Notes: a model not told the origin generated them from the letters alone. Positions 17,083-26,522 are shown, counted from the stretch's first letter. The stretch is 42,081 nucleotides of DNA from Thermovenabulum sp049723235 (GCF_049723235.1 NZ_JBNARB010000021.1:1-42081); one strand, 5' to 3'. Translations and numbers: made by a program.

Positions 17083-17101
17083 AAAAACATTCCTCCTCAA
17101 A

Positions 17102-18283
17102 TTATTTTATTGCTTCCTTTTGCCCTATGTCTTCTATAAGCTCTAAATTTAAAATTCCAATTACGGCATTGCTGTCATTATCCAGGATAAACACCATATT
17201 ATTTCTCGCAATTTCTCCGGCTTTTGACAATTCCTCAATCTCTTTTTCAAGCATTTCTTTTGCTTCTTTCTTTGCCTGCTCAACCCCAAAAAATTCTTTT
17301 TTTTCATCATATTCTTTAATTAAAACCAAATCACATTTTAAATTTCCAAAGGCTTCGGGCAAAAGGGTAATTCTCTTTAAAAGAGTTTCTTCGTATTTTT
17401 TAAACTCCCTATTACTAAAATATATATACATCTCATTACCTTTTACTTGCAACCTTAAAATTTTTCTTTCCCTGCCGGTATATTCCTTTTTAACCTTTAT
17501 AAGGGGAACTTTTACTGAACGTTCATACCACACCCTGGCTTTGACAATACCTTCAGCGGGAACCAGCAGTTCTCCCTTCCCTTCCCCGAGATTAATATTC
17601 CCCGAAATAAGGATGTCTCCCTTTCTCACAAAATCATGAGGTTTTACCTTAGCTTCTCCATTTAACGCGAGGATTTCCTCAACTACACCATCCTTTGAAG
17701 CAACTATATTACACGGGCTCTTTTCTTTCAGGGATGGAGCCGGCCCCTTAGGTACTATTTCCACTATAGCTCTCGTCCCTTTAAAATAAATTTCCACCCA
17801 TGAAATATTATTATAGTTTAAAAGTATTTTATCAATAACGTATTTTTTGTCAATATTGTATTTGTTTATACCGGGCTTTAAACCCCATTCCTGAAGGTCT
17901 TTTTCAATTTTCTGTTTAAGTTCGTCGTTATTTACATTTATCTGAACCACCCAGATAAAAGAAGACAAGGCGTACATCAATAAAATAAAAATTGCTATAC
18001 CCAGTAGAAAAATTTTTCTTTTTTTAAGATTGGACATTAAAAAATAAAATCCCACTTTTTTTACAACTATTATTTTACATTTGACCTTCTTTGATAATTT
18101 TACCAGTTTAAAATAGCTCTTTACATCTACTTTAGCCTCTAATTCCCATTCATTAATCTTTTTTATGTCCCAAAGAAATATATTATTTATAGAAGCTTGA
18201 TTTAACAGCCTTTCCACATACTCTCCCTTTGCTTTAATAATAACATAACCGCCGAAACAATTCCATAATTTGAAAAAAATCAC
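17102..18283 (-). CDS. yqfD: Sporulation protein YqfD
   Basis: The 393-residue protein has a cytoplasmic N-terminal domain, one membrane segment (about residues 90-112, KIFLLGIAIFILLMYALSSF) and an extracytoplasmic C-terminal region. The motif GLKPGINKYNIDKKYV and the later IVPKGPAP are typical of the YqfD/SpoIV-type family made in the mother cell during sporulation. Biochemical role is unknown. The GTG start has AAGGGGG 8 nt upstream. It follows yqfC by 20 nt, the conserved yqfC-yqfD-phoH order. Confidence 0.93.
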   Translation of the reverse strand: MIFFKLWNCFGGYVIIKAKGEYVERLLNQASINNIFLWDIKKINEWELEAKVDVKSYFKLVKLSKKVKCKIIVVKKVGFYFLMSNLKKRKIFLLGIAIFILLMYALSSFIWVVQINVNNDELKQKIEKDLQEWGLKPGINKYNIDKKYVIDKILLNYNNISWVEIYFKGTRAIVEIVPKGPAPSLKEKSPCNIVASKDGVVEEILALNGEAKVKPHDFVRKGDILISGNINLGEGKGELLVPAEGIVKARVWYERSVKVPLIKVKKEYTGRERKILRLQVKGNEMYIYFSNREFKKYEETLLKRITLLPEAFGNLKCDLVLIKEYDEKKEFFGVEQAKKEAKEMLEKEIEELSKAGEIARNNMVFILDNDSNAVIGILNLELIEDIGQKEAIK

Positions 18284-18303
18284 CGGGGATCCCCCTTAAT
18301 TCA

Positions 18304-18576
18304 TCAATCTTTAATGATTATTTTTTTTATTTTCCCTTCTATCCTTACTTCATCAGAAACCAGATATTTTATAAACAGATTTTCTCCAAAGATTTCTATT
18401 TCGCCAATTGAGCTATTCAACACTACCGAATTGTCTTCATACCTTACTATCCCTTTAAAGTTTTCCACATTTAACACTATGTTTCCGGTCAGGGTAATAA
18501 CAGGCAAATTTATGAGTACGTCCTTGGGCAAATCCAGCTTATCGGCAAGTTTTTCCATAAACTCGTTATAATTCAT
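18304..18576 (-). CDS. yqfC: Sporulation protein YqfC
   Basis: The 90-residue protein matches the YabP/YqfC family: DLPKDVLINLPVITLTGN followed by VENFKGIVRYEDNSVVLNSS. Family members are small mother-cell sporulation proteins; YqfC has no assigned reaction. The ATG at 18576 was chosen because GAAGGG lies 6-7 nt upstream; a TTG seven codons earlier lacks a site. The 78-nt gap to the preceding terminator is wide enough for a promoter, so the yqfC-yqfD-phoH-pgpH-ybeY-dgkA run probably starts here, perhaps with a sporulation sigma factor in addition to others. Confidence 0.93.
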   Translation of the reverse strand: MNYNEFMEKLADKLDLPKDVLINLPVITLTGNIVLNVENFKGIVRYEDNSVVLNSSIGEIEIFGENLFIKYLVSDEVRIEGKIKKIIIKD

Positions 18577-18654
18577 GCTTTTCCCTTCTTTATCCAATTT
18601 TTTGTTCCTTATTTTTTAAATTTATTCTTTTTGTGAAGAGAAAATTACAGAATT

Positions 18655-18685
18655 AAAAAACCCTGCAGTTTTTTTCTGCAGGGTT
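18655..18685 (-). terminator. Terminator after yqeY
   Basis: On the minus strand AACCCTGCAG, an A7 loop, CTGCAGGGTT and further T's form a strong intrinsic terminator. It closes the translation-related operon ending in yqeY. Confidence 0.88.
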
Positions 18686-18706
18686 ATAGCTTTCATAAAA
18701 TAAATG

Positions 18707-19150
18707 TTATCCCAATAATTTTTTAACTATTTGATTTACCACCCTGCCATCTGCCCGACCTTTTACCTTAGGCATGATGGCAGTCATTACCCTTCCCATA
18801 TCTTTGATGCTATTAGCACCTATTTCGTAAATAACTTGCCGAGCAATTTCCTCTATTTCTTCCTCGGTCAGCTGCTGAGGGAGGTAACTTAAAAGGATGT
18901 CAATTTCTCTTTCTAACTGGGCTGCTACATCGGGTCTATTAAGGCGCTCATACTCTTCTTTATTTTCCCTTAGTTTTTTTACTTCTCTAGACAATACTTC
19001 AATTACTTCACTATCGTCAAGTTCGTGCAATCTGTCTTTTTCTTCATTTAATATTGCTGCTCTTGCCATCCTTATTACCGAAAGTTTTTCCTTCTCGCCT
19101 TCTTTCAATGCCCTTTTCATGTCTTCTGTTAAAACATCCTTTATAGACAA
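18707..19150 (-). CDS. yqeY: GatB/YqeY domain protein
   Basis: The 147-residue protein is a stand-alone GatB/YqeY domain: an N-terminal helical part (MKRALKEGEKEKLSVIRMARAAI) and a C-terminal tail-like part (GRVMTAIMPKVKGRADGRVVNQIV). The domain binds tRNA in GatB amidotransferases; YqeY alone may act on tRNA or in amidation, but no reaction is firm. The TTG start has GAGGAGGT 8 nt upstream. It directly follows rpsU by 20 nt, the conserved rpsU-yqeY pair. Confidence 0.93.
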   Translation of the reverse strand: MSIKDVLTEDMKRALKEGEKEKLSVIRMARAAILNEEKDRLHELDDSEVIEVLSREVKKLRENKEEYERLNRPDVAAQLEREIDILLSYLPQQLTEEEIEEIARQVIYEIGANSIKDMGRVMTAIMPKVKGRADGRVVNQIVKKLLG

Positions 19151-19170
19151 ATTTTATACCTCCTCAAAAA

Positions 19171-19347
19171 CTACTTAAATTTTCTGCGGCGTGCTGCTTC
19201 AGATTTCTTCTTTCTTCTTACGCTGGGCTTTTCGTAGTGCTCTCTTTTCCTTAATTCAGAGAGAACACCGGCTTTCTGGCATTCGCGCTTAAAACGCTTC
19301 AATGCACTGTCCAGCGATTCATTTTCACCAATGCGCACTTCTGTCAT
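19171..19347 (-). CDS. rpsU: 30S ribosomal protein S21
   Basis: A 58-residue, very basic protein beginning MTEVRIGENESLDSALKRFK and containing the S21 signature KRECQKAGVLSELRKREHYE, then a lysine/arginine-rich tail. S21 is a late-assembling small-subunit protein involved in initiation. The ATG has a GGAGGGAGGG site 5-9 nt upstream. It lies between hinT and yqeY, as expected for Firmicutes. Confidence 0.98.
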   Translation of the reverse strand: MTEVRIGENESLDSALKRFKRECQKAGVLSELRKREHYEKPSVRRKKKSEAARRRKFK

Positions 19348-19397
19348 GAACTTCCCTCCCTCCGCTTAACGTGAGAAAAATTAAAGGCCATCATATA

Positions 19398-19739
19398 TTA
19401 TCCTGGAGGCCATGTCATGAACCTACCGCCCAGCAAATGGAAGTGGAGATGGTGTACCGTTTGGCCACCCTCATCACCCGTGTTTATTACTACTCTAAAT
19501 CCTCTATCATCGATATTGTATGTTTTTGCTAATTCCTTTATTACTCTTGTTATTTCCAATATAAGAAAACTATCTTTTTCTTCAATTTCCAATAAATTTG
19601 GAATATGCTTTTTAGGAACCACAAGGAGATGGACGGGGGCTTGAGGATTTATATCTTTAAAAGCAATGATGTTATCATCTTCATAAACGATATTGCTGGG
19701 GATCTCTTTTTTGATTATTTTACAAAATATACATTCCAA
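19398..19739 (-). CDS. hinT: HIT family purine nucleotide phosphoramidase (HinT)
   Basis: The 113-residue protein has the histidine triad H97, H99 and H101 in VHHLHFHLLGG and ends in WPPG, as HinT proteins do. HinT hydrolyses nucleoside phosphoramidates and acyl-adenylates in the cytoplasm. N-terminal CIFC (C3, C6) and a later conserved H45 (PKKHI) suggest the zinc-containing Firmicute branch. The TTG start was chosen because AAGGAGG lies 7 nt upstream. It sits between mtaB and rpsU, an insertion relative to Bacillus but common in Clostridia. Confidence 0.95.
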   Translation of the reverse strand: MECIFCKIIKKEIPSNIVYEDDNIIAFKDINPQAPVHLLVVPKKHIPNLLEIEEKDSFLILEITRVIKELAKTYNIDDRGFRVVINTGDEGGQTVHHLHFHLLGGRFMTWPPG

Positions 19740-19826
19740 ATCTTCCACCTCCTTTTTAAAAAATCGCAAGGCTATTATTTTTTTATTCCACAAAAATTAT
19801 AAATTTCCTGCTTAAAACAAAATTTT

Positions 19827-21131
19827 TTATCTGGAAATTACTTCTCCGAAAATAAATTCCTTGCCGTTTTCTTTTAACAACACACTGTAAATTTTATTAT
19901 GAAGATTTTCCCCGGAAAAAGCAGCAACGCGTATATAATTATCCGTAAAACCCTCGTATAAATTTTCTTTTGTTTCCTCCTCAAACAAAACCCTGAGTAT
20001 TTTCCCTTTAAATTTTTCCCTGAAATCTTTTTCCAATTGATGGCTTAGGTCTATTAATATCTTGCTTCTTTCTTCTTTTATCCTTTCGGGTATTTGTTCT
20101 TTCATTTCATAAGCGGGGGTTCCTTTTTTAGGTGAAAATTTGAAAACGTGGAGTTTACTGAATCCCACCTTTTTAATAAATTCCAATGTTTCTTTGAAAT
20201 TTTCATCTTTTTCTCCCGGAAATCCAGTAATAACATCGGTGGTAATAGCCACATCCGGCATATATGTGCGTATTATTTCTATTTTATTTAAAAATTCCTC
20301 AGTTGTATAACGTCTATTCATTTTTCTTAAAATCTCATTACTGCCGCTCTGCAATGGTATATGAAAATGTCTGCAGAAGTTTTTCAGTTTAGAAACCTCC
20401 AGAATAAAATCCCTGTCAATCTCAAAGATTTCGATAGAACTCAATCGTATTCTCTCTATACCCGGTATTTTAGAAATTTCCTTTACTACATCTAAAAGAT
20501 TTGGATCTTTTTTAAAGTCTTCCCCGTAAAGCCCTAAATGAATTCCGGTCAAAACTACTTCCTTAAATCCGTCTTTGGCAAGCTCCTGCGCCTCTTTTAT
20601 AATACTTTCCATCTTCCTGCTTCTTATAGGGCCCCGGGCATAGGGAATAATACAGTAAGAACAAAACAAATTACATCCTTCCTGAATTTTTAAAAAAGCC
20701 CTTGTTTTTTGCCTGTAACCTCTAAAAGCAATTTCTTCAAAGGATCTAACTTCCATTATATTGCTTACCCTGACTACTTTTTCATTATCGAACAGGGCTT
20801 TTTCAACCAGTTCTACAATTTTTTTTCTGTCTCTGGTACCTATTACCACATCTACCCCCTGGATCTTCATAATTTCCTCCGCTGCAAGCTGGGAATAGCA
20901 ACCTACGACTGCTATTACCGCAAGGGGGTTATTCCTTATAGCCCTCCTTATAATTTGGCGGGATTTCCTTTCACTTTCATTGGTAACCGCACAGGTGTTT
21001 ATTACATAAATATCGGCGATTTCATCGAAATCTACTATATTATAATTCTTTTCTCTGAAAAGTTCCATCATGGCTTCCGTTTCAGCCTGATTTACCTTGC
21101 ATCCTAAGGTATAAAAGGCAACTTTTGGCAT
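19827..21131 (-). CDS. mtaB: tRNA t6A37 methylthiotransferase MtaB
   Basis: The 434-residue radical-SAM enzyme converts t6A37 to ms2t6A37 in tRNAs decoding ANN codons. The N-terminal UPF0004 domain carries cysteines C11, C47 and C78 for one 4Fe-4S cluster, and the radical-SAM cluster is at C153, C157 and C160 (CNLFCSYC). A C-terminal TRAM domain occupies about residues 370-434. The opening PKVAFYTLGCKVNQAETE is the MtaB rather than MiaB or RimO type. The ATG has GGGAGG 7 nt upstream; it follows rsmE by 3 nt. Confidence 0.96.
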   Translation of the reverse strand: MPKVAFYTLGCKVNQAETEAMMELFREKNYNIVDFDEIADIYVINTCAVTNESERKSRQIIRRAIRNNPLAVIAVVGCYSQLAAEEIMKIQGVDVVIGTRDRKKIVELVEKALFDNEKVVRVSNIMEVRSFEEIAFRGYRQKTRAFLKIQEGCNLFCSYCIIPYARGPIRSRKMESIIKEAQELAKDGFKEVVLTGIHLGLYGEDFKKDPNLLDVVKEISKIPGIERIRLSSIEIFEIDRDFILEVSKLKNFCRHFHIPLQSGSNEILRKMNRRYTTEEFLNKIEIIRTYMPDVAITTDVITGFPGEKDENFKETLEFIKKVGFSKLHVFKFSPKKGTPAYEMKEQIPERIKEERSKILIDLSHQLEKDFREKFKGKILRVLFEEETKENLYEGFTDNYIRVAAFSGENLHNKIYSVLLKENGKEFIFGEVISR

Positions 21132-21134
21132 TCA

Positions 21135-21887
21135 TTAACCTCCCAAATCTGCAAGTTCGTACATCAAAATTGTACTTACCACAAAGCCTGCCGTCTCTGT
21201 TCTTAATATTCTTTTGCCGAGCGTTAAAGGTATCGCTCCTTTTTCTATACAATTTTTTATTTCCTCTTCATCAAAACCACCCTCGGGGCCTATAAAAATG
21301 GCGATTTTATGGACTTCTCCTTTTTTTATGTCATTTATTACTTGTTTCAAAGTTAAACTTTTTTCATTTTCCCATGGGACTAAAAAAAAATCAAAGATTT
21401 TTATTTTCTCCTGTAGCTGTTGAAAATTCAAAGGTTTTTCCACAAAGGGAATATCCTTTCTTTTGCACTGTTTAGCTGCTTCCATTGCTATTTTATTCCA
21501 TCTTTCAATTTTATCTGATATTTTCTCTTCTTCATATCTGGGAATAATTCTTTTAGTAAAAACCGGTACTATTCTCTTCACACCGATTTCTACATTTTTT
21601 TGAACAATAAGATCAAACTTTTGACCTTTGGGTATTGCTTGAAACAACGTAATTTCCGTAAAACCTGATTCATCCTTTTCTTCTTTAATTATTTTTATCT
21701 TAATTACATTGTTTTTATTATCTATCTCCTCTATAATCCCTTCTCCTGAATAGTAATTGCCATTAGATACTTCAATAATATCACCTTTTTTGTACCTCAA
21801 TACTTTTGAAATATGGTGTGCATCTTCCCCGGTAATCTTTATAACCTTCCCTGCGATAGGAGTTTCTTTTATAAAAAACAGGGGCAT
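21135..21887 (-). CDS. rsmE: 16S rRNA (uracil(1498)-N3)-methyltransferase
   Basis: The 250-residue SPOUT-fold enzyme methylates U1498 of 16S rRNA in the decoding region. A PUA-like N-terminal domain contains EDAHHISKVLRYKKGD, and the SAM-binding knot shows IFIGPEGGFDEEEI and LGKRILRTETA near the C terminus. The start at 21887 has GGGGGTG 7 nt upstream; an ATG-like codon three codons earlier is less well placed. It follows prmA by 15 nt in the conserved dnaJ-prmA-rsmE-mtaB order. Confidence 0.96.
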   Translation of the reverse strand: MPLFFIKETPIAGKVIKITGEDAHHISKVLRYKKGDIIEVSNGNYYSGEGIIEEIDNKNNVIKIKIIKEEKDESGFTEITLFQAIPKGQKFDLIVQKNVEIGVKRIVPVFTKRIIPRYEEEKISDKIERWNKIAMEAAKQCKRKDIPFVEKPLNFQQLQEKIKIFDFFLVPWENEKSLTLKQVINDIKKGEVHKIAIFIGPEGGFDEEEIKNCIEKGAIPLTLGKRILRTETAGFVVSTILMYELADLGG

Positions 21888-21902
21888 TATAGTCACCCCC
21901 TT

Positions 21903-22844
21903 TTATTGATCAGCGTTTTTCATAAAAACCAGTGCTACCCAATCTCCCTTTACCTGTTCCTCAAGCAGGATAAACCCTTTTTCTATTACTGCTTGTTTTA
22001 CTTTTTCCTTTTTATCTTTTACGATTCCGGATGCAATGAATATCCCTTTTTCTTTAAGTAAAAATGCCGCCTTATCTGACACTTTTATTATTACATCAGC
22101 TATGATATTAGATACAATTAAATCAACTTTCTCCTTTATAATATCAAGTGTATCTGCCGCTTTTACTTCTATAATGTGATTTAGCCCATTCCTATCTACA
22201 TTCTCTTTGGTTACCTTAACCGCCACTTCATCTTTGTCGATAGCAAATACCCTGTTAGCTCCCAATTTAGCCGAGGCTATGGAGAGTATCCCGGAACCGC
22301 ATCCAAAATCAATTACTTGAAAACCATCCTTTATATATTTTTCTATAAATTCCAAACACATTACAGTTGTTTCATGAGTTCCGGTACCGAAAGCCATTCC
22401 CGGATCTAATTCTATTACCACTTCTTCCTCTTTTTTAAAATATTCCTTCCATGAAGGTTTTATAACAATTTTTTTACCTATATGCAATATATCATAATAT
22501 TTTTTCCATTCATTCGCCCAGTCGGTATCGGAAACGGAATTTATCGTAATTTTACCGGTTCCGATATTCAAACCGTATTCCGGAAGTTTTTTAATTTTGT
22601 TTTCAATCTCACTTATTATATCGTAGATTCCTTCCTTTTCGGGTAAATATGCCGTTACTACCGCTTTTTCAAAATCCAGACCTTCGGGGACCTCCATGTA
22701 GTCCCAATCCCCATCTTCTTTTGGACGTAGAAAATCCTTCGGATCTTCTATAACCACACCCTGAGCACCTTTTTCGTAAAATATTCCCGTTATAGCCTCC
22801 ACAGCCTCGGTGGTGGTATCCACTTTAATTTCTATCCAATCCAT
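21903..22844 (-). CDS. prmA: Ribosomal protein L11 methyltransferase
   Basis: The 313-residue enzyme trimethylates lysines of ribosomal protein L11. The N-terminal substrate-recognition domain (1-90) is followed by a class I SAM domain with DFGCGSGILSIA from residue 179, preceded by the family motif LDPGMAFGTGTHETT (146-160). The catalytic-loop motif SNIIADV follows. The start at 22844 has AAGGAGG 7 nt upstream; an earlier ATG overlaps that site. It follows dnaJ by 17 nt. Confidence 0.96.
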   Translation of the reverse strand: MDWIEIKVDTTTEAVEAITGIFYEKGAQGVVIEDPKDFLRPKEDGDWDYMEVPEGLDFEKAVVTAYLPEKEGIYDIISEIENKIKKLPEYGLNIGTGKITINSVSDTDWANEWKKYYDILHIGKKIVIKPSWKEYFKKEEEVVIELDPGMAFGTGTHETTVMCLEFIEKYIKDGFQVIDFGCGSGILSIASAKLGANRVFAIDKDEVAVKVTKENVDRNGLNHIIEVKAADTLDIIKEKVDLIVSNIIADVIIKVSDKAAFLLKEKGIFIASGIVKDKKEKVKQAVIEKGFILLEEQVKGDWVALVFMKNADQ

Positions 22845-22861
22845 TCTTTTCCTCCTTAACA

Positions 22862-24019
22862 TTAAACACCAAAAGCGTCTTTCATTTTATCAAAGAAACT
22901 TTTTTGATGTTTCGCAAGTTCTTCTCCGCTTATTTCTGCAAATTTTCTTAAAAGTTCTTTTTGTTTTTCGTTTAACTTCTTGGGAATAACCACATTTACC
23001 TTCACGTGAAGATCGCCTCTTGAATACCCCTTTAAACGCGGCATTCCTTCCCCTTTAATTCTGAATCTGGTATCCGGCTGGGTCCCTTCCGGTATTCTTA
23101 ATTTTACCTTTCCATTCAACGTAGGAATCTCAATTTCGTCTCCCAGGGCCGCTTGAACAAAAGAAATGTATGTTTCGTATATAAGGTCATCCCCCTGTCT
23201 TACGAAGAGTTTGTGCGGTTTTACGTGAATTACTACATATAAATCTCCCGGCGGGCCGCCTCTAATGCCGGGTTCACCTTCTCCACTTATTCGCAGTTTG
23301 GCTCCCGTATCTACTCCCTGGGGAATCTTTATCTTGACCTTTCTCGGTACCCTGGTATAGCCCCTGCCCCCACATACGTTGCAGGGTTCTTCGATTATTT
23401 TACCACTCCCTCCACATCTTGAACAGGTAGTAATATTAATATACCTTCCAAAAGGAGTCATTTTTTCCTGTCTTATTTGACCGGTGCCATTACATACGGG
23501 GCAGTTTCTAAGGGAATTTCCTTTTGCACCGGTTCCACCGCATTTTCCGCAGGTCTCAGTCCGGATTATCTCTATTTCTTTTTCAGCACCAAAAGCAGCT
23601 TCCTCTAAAGTAATTTCCAGATCGTACCTTACATCCGCTCCTTTAATAGGCCCTTTGTTTTCCCTTCTGCCCATTCCTCCGAAAAAGCTTTCAAAAATAT
23701 CTCCAAAAATGTCGCTGCCAAAATCAAAACCTCTAAAATCGCCAAAATCAAAATTACCTTGATGAAAATCCTGGCCAAACCCTCCTGCAGAGTTTGGATC
23801 GACTCCCGCATGACCAAATTTATCATAAAGAGCTCTTTTTTCCGGATTACTTAACACTTCGTAAGCTTCATTAATTTCTTTGAACTTCTCCTGGGCATCT
23901 TCACTTTTATTCACATCCGGATGATACTGCCGCGCCAGCTTTCTATATGCTTTTTTAATTTCCTCTTCCGTTGCGTCCCTGGAAACTCCGAGTATTTCGT
24001 AATAATCCCTCTTAGTCAA
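22862..24019 (-). CDS. dnaJ: Chaperone protein DnaJ
   Basis: The 385-residue co-chaperone stimulates DnaK ATPase and delivers unfolded proteins. It has the J domain with HPD at 33-35, a glycine/phenylalanine-rich linker (about 75-115), four zinc-binding CxxCxGxG repeats (beginning CGKCGGTG, CPVCNGTG, CSRCGGSG, CNVCGGRG) and a C-terminal substrate-binding region. The TTG start (MTKRDYYEILGV) was chosen because GGAG lies 8 nt upstream; ATG codons just before it are too close to that site. A hairpin lies 15 nt upstream, between dnaK and dnaJ. Confidence 0.96.
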   Translation of the reverse strand: MTKRDYYEILGVSRDATEEEIKKAYRKLARQYHPDVNKSEDAQEKFKEINEAYEVLSNPEKRALYDKFGHAGVDPNSAGGFGQDFHQGNFDFGDFRGFDFGSDIFGDIFESFFGGMGRRENKGPIKGADVRYDLEITLEEAAFGAEKEIEIIRTETCGKCGGTGAKGNSLRNCPVCNGTGQIRQEKMTPFGRYINITTCSRCGGSGKIIEEPCNVCGGRGYTRVPRKVKIKIPQGVDTGAKLRISGEGEPGIRGGPPGDLYVVIHVKPHKLFVRQGDDLIYETYISFVQAALGDEIEIPTLNGKVKLRIPEGTQPDTRFRIKGEGMPRLKGYSRGDLHVKVNVVIPKKLNEKQKELLRKFAEISGEELAKHQKSFFDKMKDAFGV

Positions 24020-24036
24020 AATCATCACTCCAATAA

Positions 24037-24063
24037 AAGTCAGCCCTTAATAAGGGCTGACTT
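24037..24063 (-). terminator. Terminator-like hairpin between dnaK and dnaJ
   Basis: AAGTCAGCCCTTA/TAAGGGCTGACTT with a one-base loop forms a near-perfect 13-bp stem, followed on the minus strand by TTTTATT and on the plus strand by a stronger T run. It lies immediately past the dnaK stop, about 15 nt before the dnaJ start, and may lower dnaJ expression or stabilise the dnaK mRNA 3' end. Confidence 0.65.
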
Positions 24064-24065
24064 TT

Positions 24066-25937
24066 TTATTTTTTTTCATCATCATTTACAAATTTGTAGT
24101 CTGCATCAAATATTTTTTCATCCTTTTTATTATCATTAGCAGCGCCAAAACCAAAATTGGTGCTACCACCGGCATTCGTACCCGTTCCTGTTTGAGTTTG
24201 TGAATCTGCCTGACTGTACAGTCTTGAAGAAATATCGTAAAATGCCTTGGTAAGGTCATCGGTAGCCTTTCTTATTTTATCAATATCGTCACTTTCTATA
24301 GCTTTTTTTACATTTTCAATTTCTTTTTGTATCTTTTCTCTTTCTTCATTACTTATTTTATCCTTCAAATCGTTTAACATTTTCTCCGATTGATAAATCA
24401 GTGAATCAGCATGGTTTTTGGCCTCAACCTTTTCCTTTCTCTTTCTATCTTCCTCCGCGAACCTTTCCGCATCTTTTATCATTCTTTGAATTTCTTCCTC
24501 TTTCAGATTTGTAGTAGAAGTAATGGTAATTTTTTGTTCCTTACCCGTCCCTAAATCTTTTGCAGAAACGTGAACAATGCCGTTTACATCAATATCGAAT
24601 TTTACCTCTATTCTGGGAACTCCTCGAGGAGCAGGCGGAATACCCGTAAGCTGGAACCTCCCCAAGGTTACATTGTCGGCAGCCATTGGCCTTTCCCCTT
24701 GGAGTACGTGGATATCCACAGTTGTTTGACCATCGGCAGCGGTGGTAAAGATTTGACTTTTGGATACCGGAATGGTGGTATTTCTTTCAATAATTTTCGT
24801 AAATACTCCACCAAGGGTTTCAATACCCAGGGAAAGAGGAGTAACATCAAGTAAGACTATATCCTTTACTTCACCCGCAAGGACACCCGCTTGTATAGCT
24901 GCGCCCATAGCAACAACTTCATCGGGATTTACTCCCTTGCAGGGCTCCTTACCTATAAATCTCCGTATAGCCTCCTGAACTGCCGGAATTCTTGTAGAAC
25001 CACCAACGAGTATAACCTTATCGATGTCCTGGGGGGTAAGTCCTGCATCCTTTAAAGCTTGCTGGGTCGGTCCCATGGTAGCTTCTACCAGATCCCTTGT
25101 TAATTCTTCAAATTTTGCCCGTGTTAATGTCATTTCTATGTGCTTCGGACCGGAAGCATCTGCCGTAATGAACGGCAAGCTAATTGTAGTTTCAAGCATG
25201 CTTGAAAGTTCAATCTTTGCCTTTTCAGCAGCTTCCTTCAATCTTTGAAGGGCCATTCTGTCCTTTCTCAGGTCAATACCGTGTTCTTTATAAAACTCAT
25301 TGGCTATATAATCAATTATTCTCTGGTCAAAATCATCTCCGCCCAGCCTGTTGTTTCCGCTGGTAGCTTTAACTTCAAATACCCCATCGCCCAGTTCCAA
25401 AATAGAAACATCAAAGGTGCCACCGCCTAAGTCAAATACAAGAATAATTTGGTCCTCGCCTTTATCAAGGCCATAAGCTAACGCTGCAGCCGTAGGCTCG
25501 TTTATAATTCTTAATACCTCAAGTCCTGCGATCCTTCCCGCATCTTTCGTCGCCTGCCTCTGGCTGTCGGTAAAATAAGCCGGTACCGTTATTACTGCTT
25601 GAGTAATCTTTTCTCCGAGATAACTTTCAGCGTCCTGTTTTATTTTCTGCAAAATCATTGCAGAAATTTCCTGCGGGGTATACGCCTTACCATCTATGTG
25701 AACTTTATAATCGGTTCCCATATGTCTTTTTATGGAAAGTATGGTCCTTTCGGGATTCAAAATTGCCTGACGCTTTGCCAGTTGCCCCACTAATCTTTGA
25801 CCATCTTTTGTAAAGGCAACAGCTGAAGGTGTAAGCCTTGATCCTTCCGCATTCGGGATTACTACGGGCTGCCCTCCCTCCATGTAAGCAGCTACAGAGT
25901 TAGTAGTTCCAAGGTCGATACCAATTATTCTACCCAT
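24066..25937 (-). CDS. dnaK: Chaperone protein DnaK (Hsp70)
   Basis: The 623-residue ATP-dependent chaperone binds unfolded segments. The ATPase domain covers about 1-360 with GIDLGTTNS at 5-13, VFDLGGGTFDVS and VGGSTRIPAVQ. The substrate-binding domain follows with VLLDVTPLSLGIET, then the helical lid and a low-complexity Q/T/G/N-rich tail ending in acidic and lysine residues. It is shorter in the ATPase domain than Gram-negative forms, as in Firmicutes. The ATG has GGAGGTG 7 nt upstream. It follows grpE by 17 nt in the HrcA-controlled operon. Confidence 0.98.
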   Translation of the reverse strand: MGRIIGIDLGTTNSVAAYMEGGQPVVIPNAEGSRLTPSAVAFTKDGQRLVGQLAKRQAILNPERTILSIKRHMGTDYKVHIDGKAYTPQEISAMILQKIKQDAESYLGEKITQAVITVPAYFTDSQRQATKDAGRIAGLEVLRIINEPTAAALAYGLDKGEDQIILVFDLGGGTFDVSILELGDGVFEVKATSGNNRLGGDDFDQRIIDYIANEFYKEHGIDLRKDRMALQRLKEAAEKAKIELSSMLETTISLPFITADASGPKHIEMTLTRAKFEELTRDLVEATMGPTQQALKDAGLTPQDIDKVILVGGSTRIPAVQEAIRRFIGKEPCKGVNPDEVVAMGAAIQAGVLAGEVKDIVLLDVTPLSLGIETLGGVFTKIIERNTTIPVSKSQIFTTAADGQTTVDIHVLQGERPMAADNVTLGRFQLTGIPPAPRGVPRIEVKFDIDVNGIVHVSAKDLGTGKEQKITITSTTNLKEEEIQRMIKDAERFAEEDRKRKEKVEAKNHADSLIYQSEKMLNDLKDKISNEEREKIQKEIENVKKAIESDDIDKIRKATDDLTKAFYDISSRLYSQADSQTQTGTGTNAGGSTNFGFGAANDNKKDEKIFDADYKFVNDDEKK

Positions 25938-25954
25938 TTATGCCACCTCCGGAT

Positions 25955-26515
25955 TTAATTATTTTTTACTACCTTTACAAGACACGGTCTAATTACCCTT
26001 GAGTGAAAGGTGTAACCTTTTTGAAGAACTTCCAAAACTATATTGTCGTCATACTCGGGATTCTGTACCTGCATGACGGCTTCATGGTAATAAGGATCAA
26101 AAGGTTTACCCTCTGCTTCTATCTCGGCAACACCGTATTTTGAAAGAAGATTTTTTAATTGATTGTAGATCAATTTTATTCCTTCAATGGTAGAATTTAA
26201 ATCATTTTCAGCAGACTTTAAAGCCCTTTCAAAATTATCAAGAATAGGGAGAATATCCTTTATTAGCTGTTCTCCCGCATATAAATTGACTTCTTTTATT
26301 TCTTTTTCCATTCTTTTTCTAAAGTTATCATAATCCGCCAGCGCCCTGAGCCATCTTTCTTTATAATCTTGAATTATTTTTTCTTTTTCTTCTAATTGAT
26401 TAAGTAAATTTTCTTTTTCATCTTGAATTTGTACATCTGCATTTTTTTCCTTAGTCTCCTCGGAATCCCTGGCATCTATGGTTTCCTTTTCTTCCCTCTC
26501 TTCCACCAATGCCAC
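25955..26515 (-). CDS. grpE: Nucleotide exchange factor GrpE
   Basis: The protein of about 186 residues releases ADP from DnaK. A charged coiled coil (about 30-90, ending ADYDNFRKRMEKE) leads to the C-terminal beta domain with the signature YGVAEIEAEGKPFDPYYHEAV and QKGYTFHSRVIRPCLVKV. The start is uncertain: GTG at 26515, TTG at 26509 and GTG at 26506 all lie within reach of the AAGGTGG site, which overlaps the first. The gene sits between the group III chaperonin and dnaK. Confidence 0.94.
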   Translation of the reverse strand: MALVEEREEKETIDARDSEETKEKNADVQIQDEKENLLNQLEEKEKIIQDYKERWLRALADYDNFRKRMEKEIKEVNLYAGEQLIKDILPILDNFERALKSAENDLNSTIEGIKLIYNQLKNLLSKYGVAEIEAEGKPFDPYYHEAVMQVQNPEYDDNIVLEVLQKGYTFHSRVIRPCLVKVVKNN

Positions 26516-26522
26516 CTTCTTT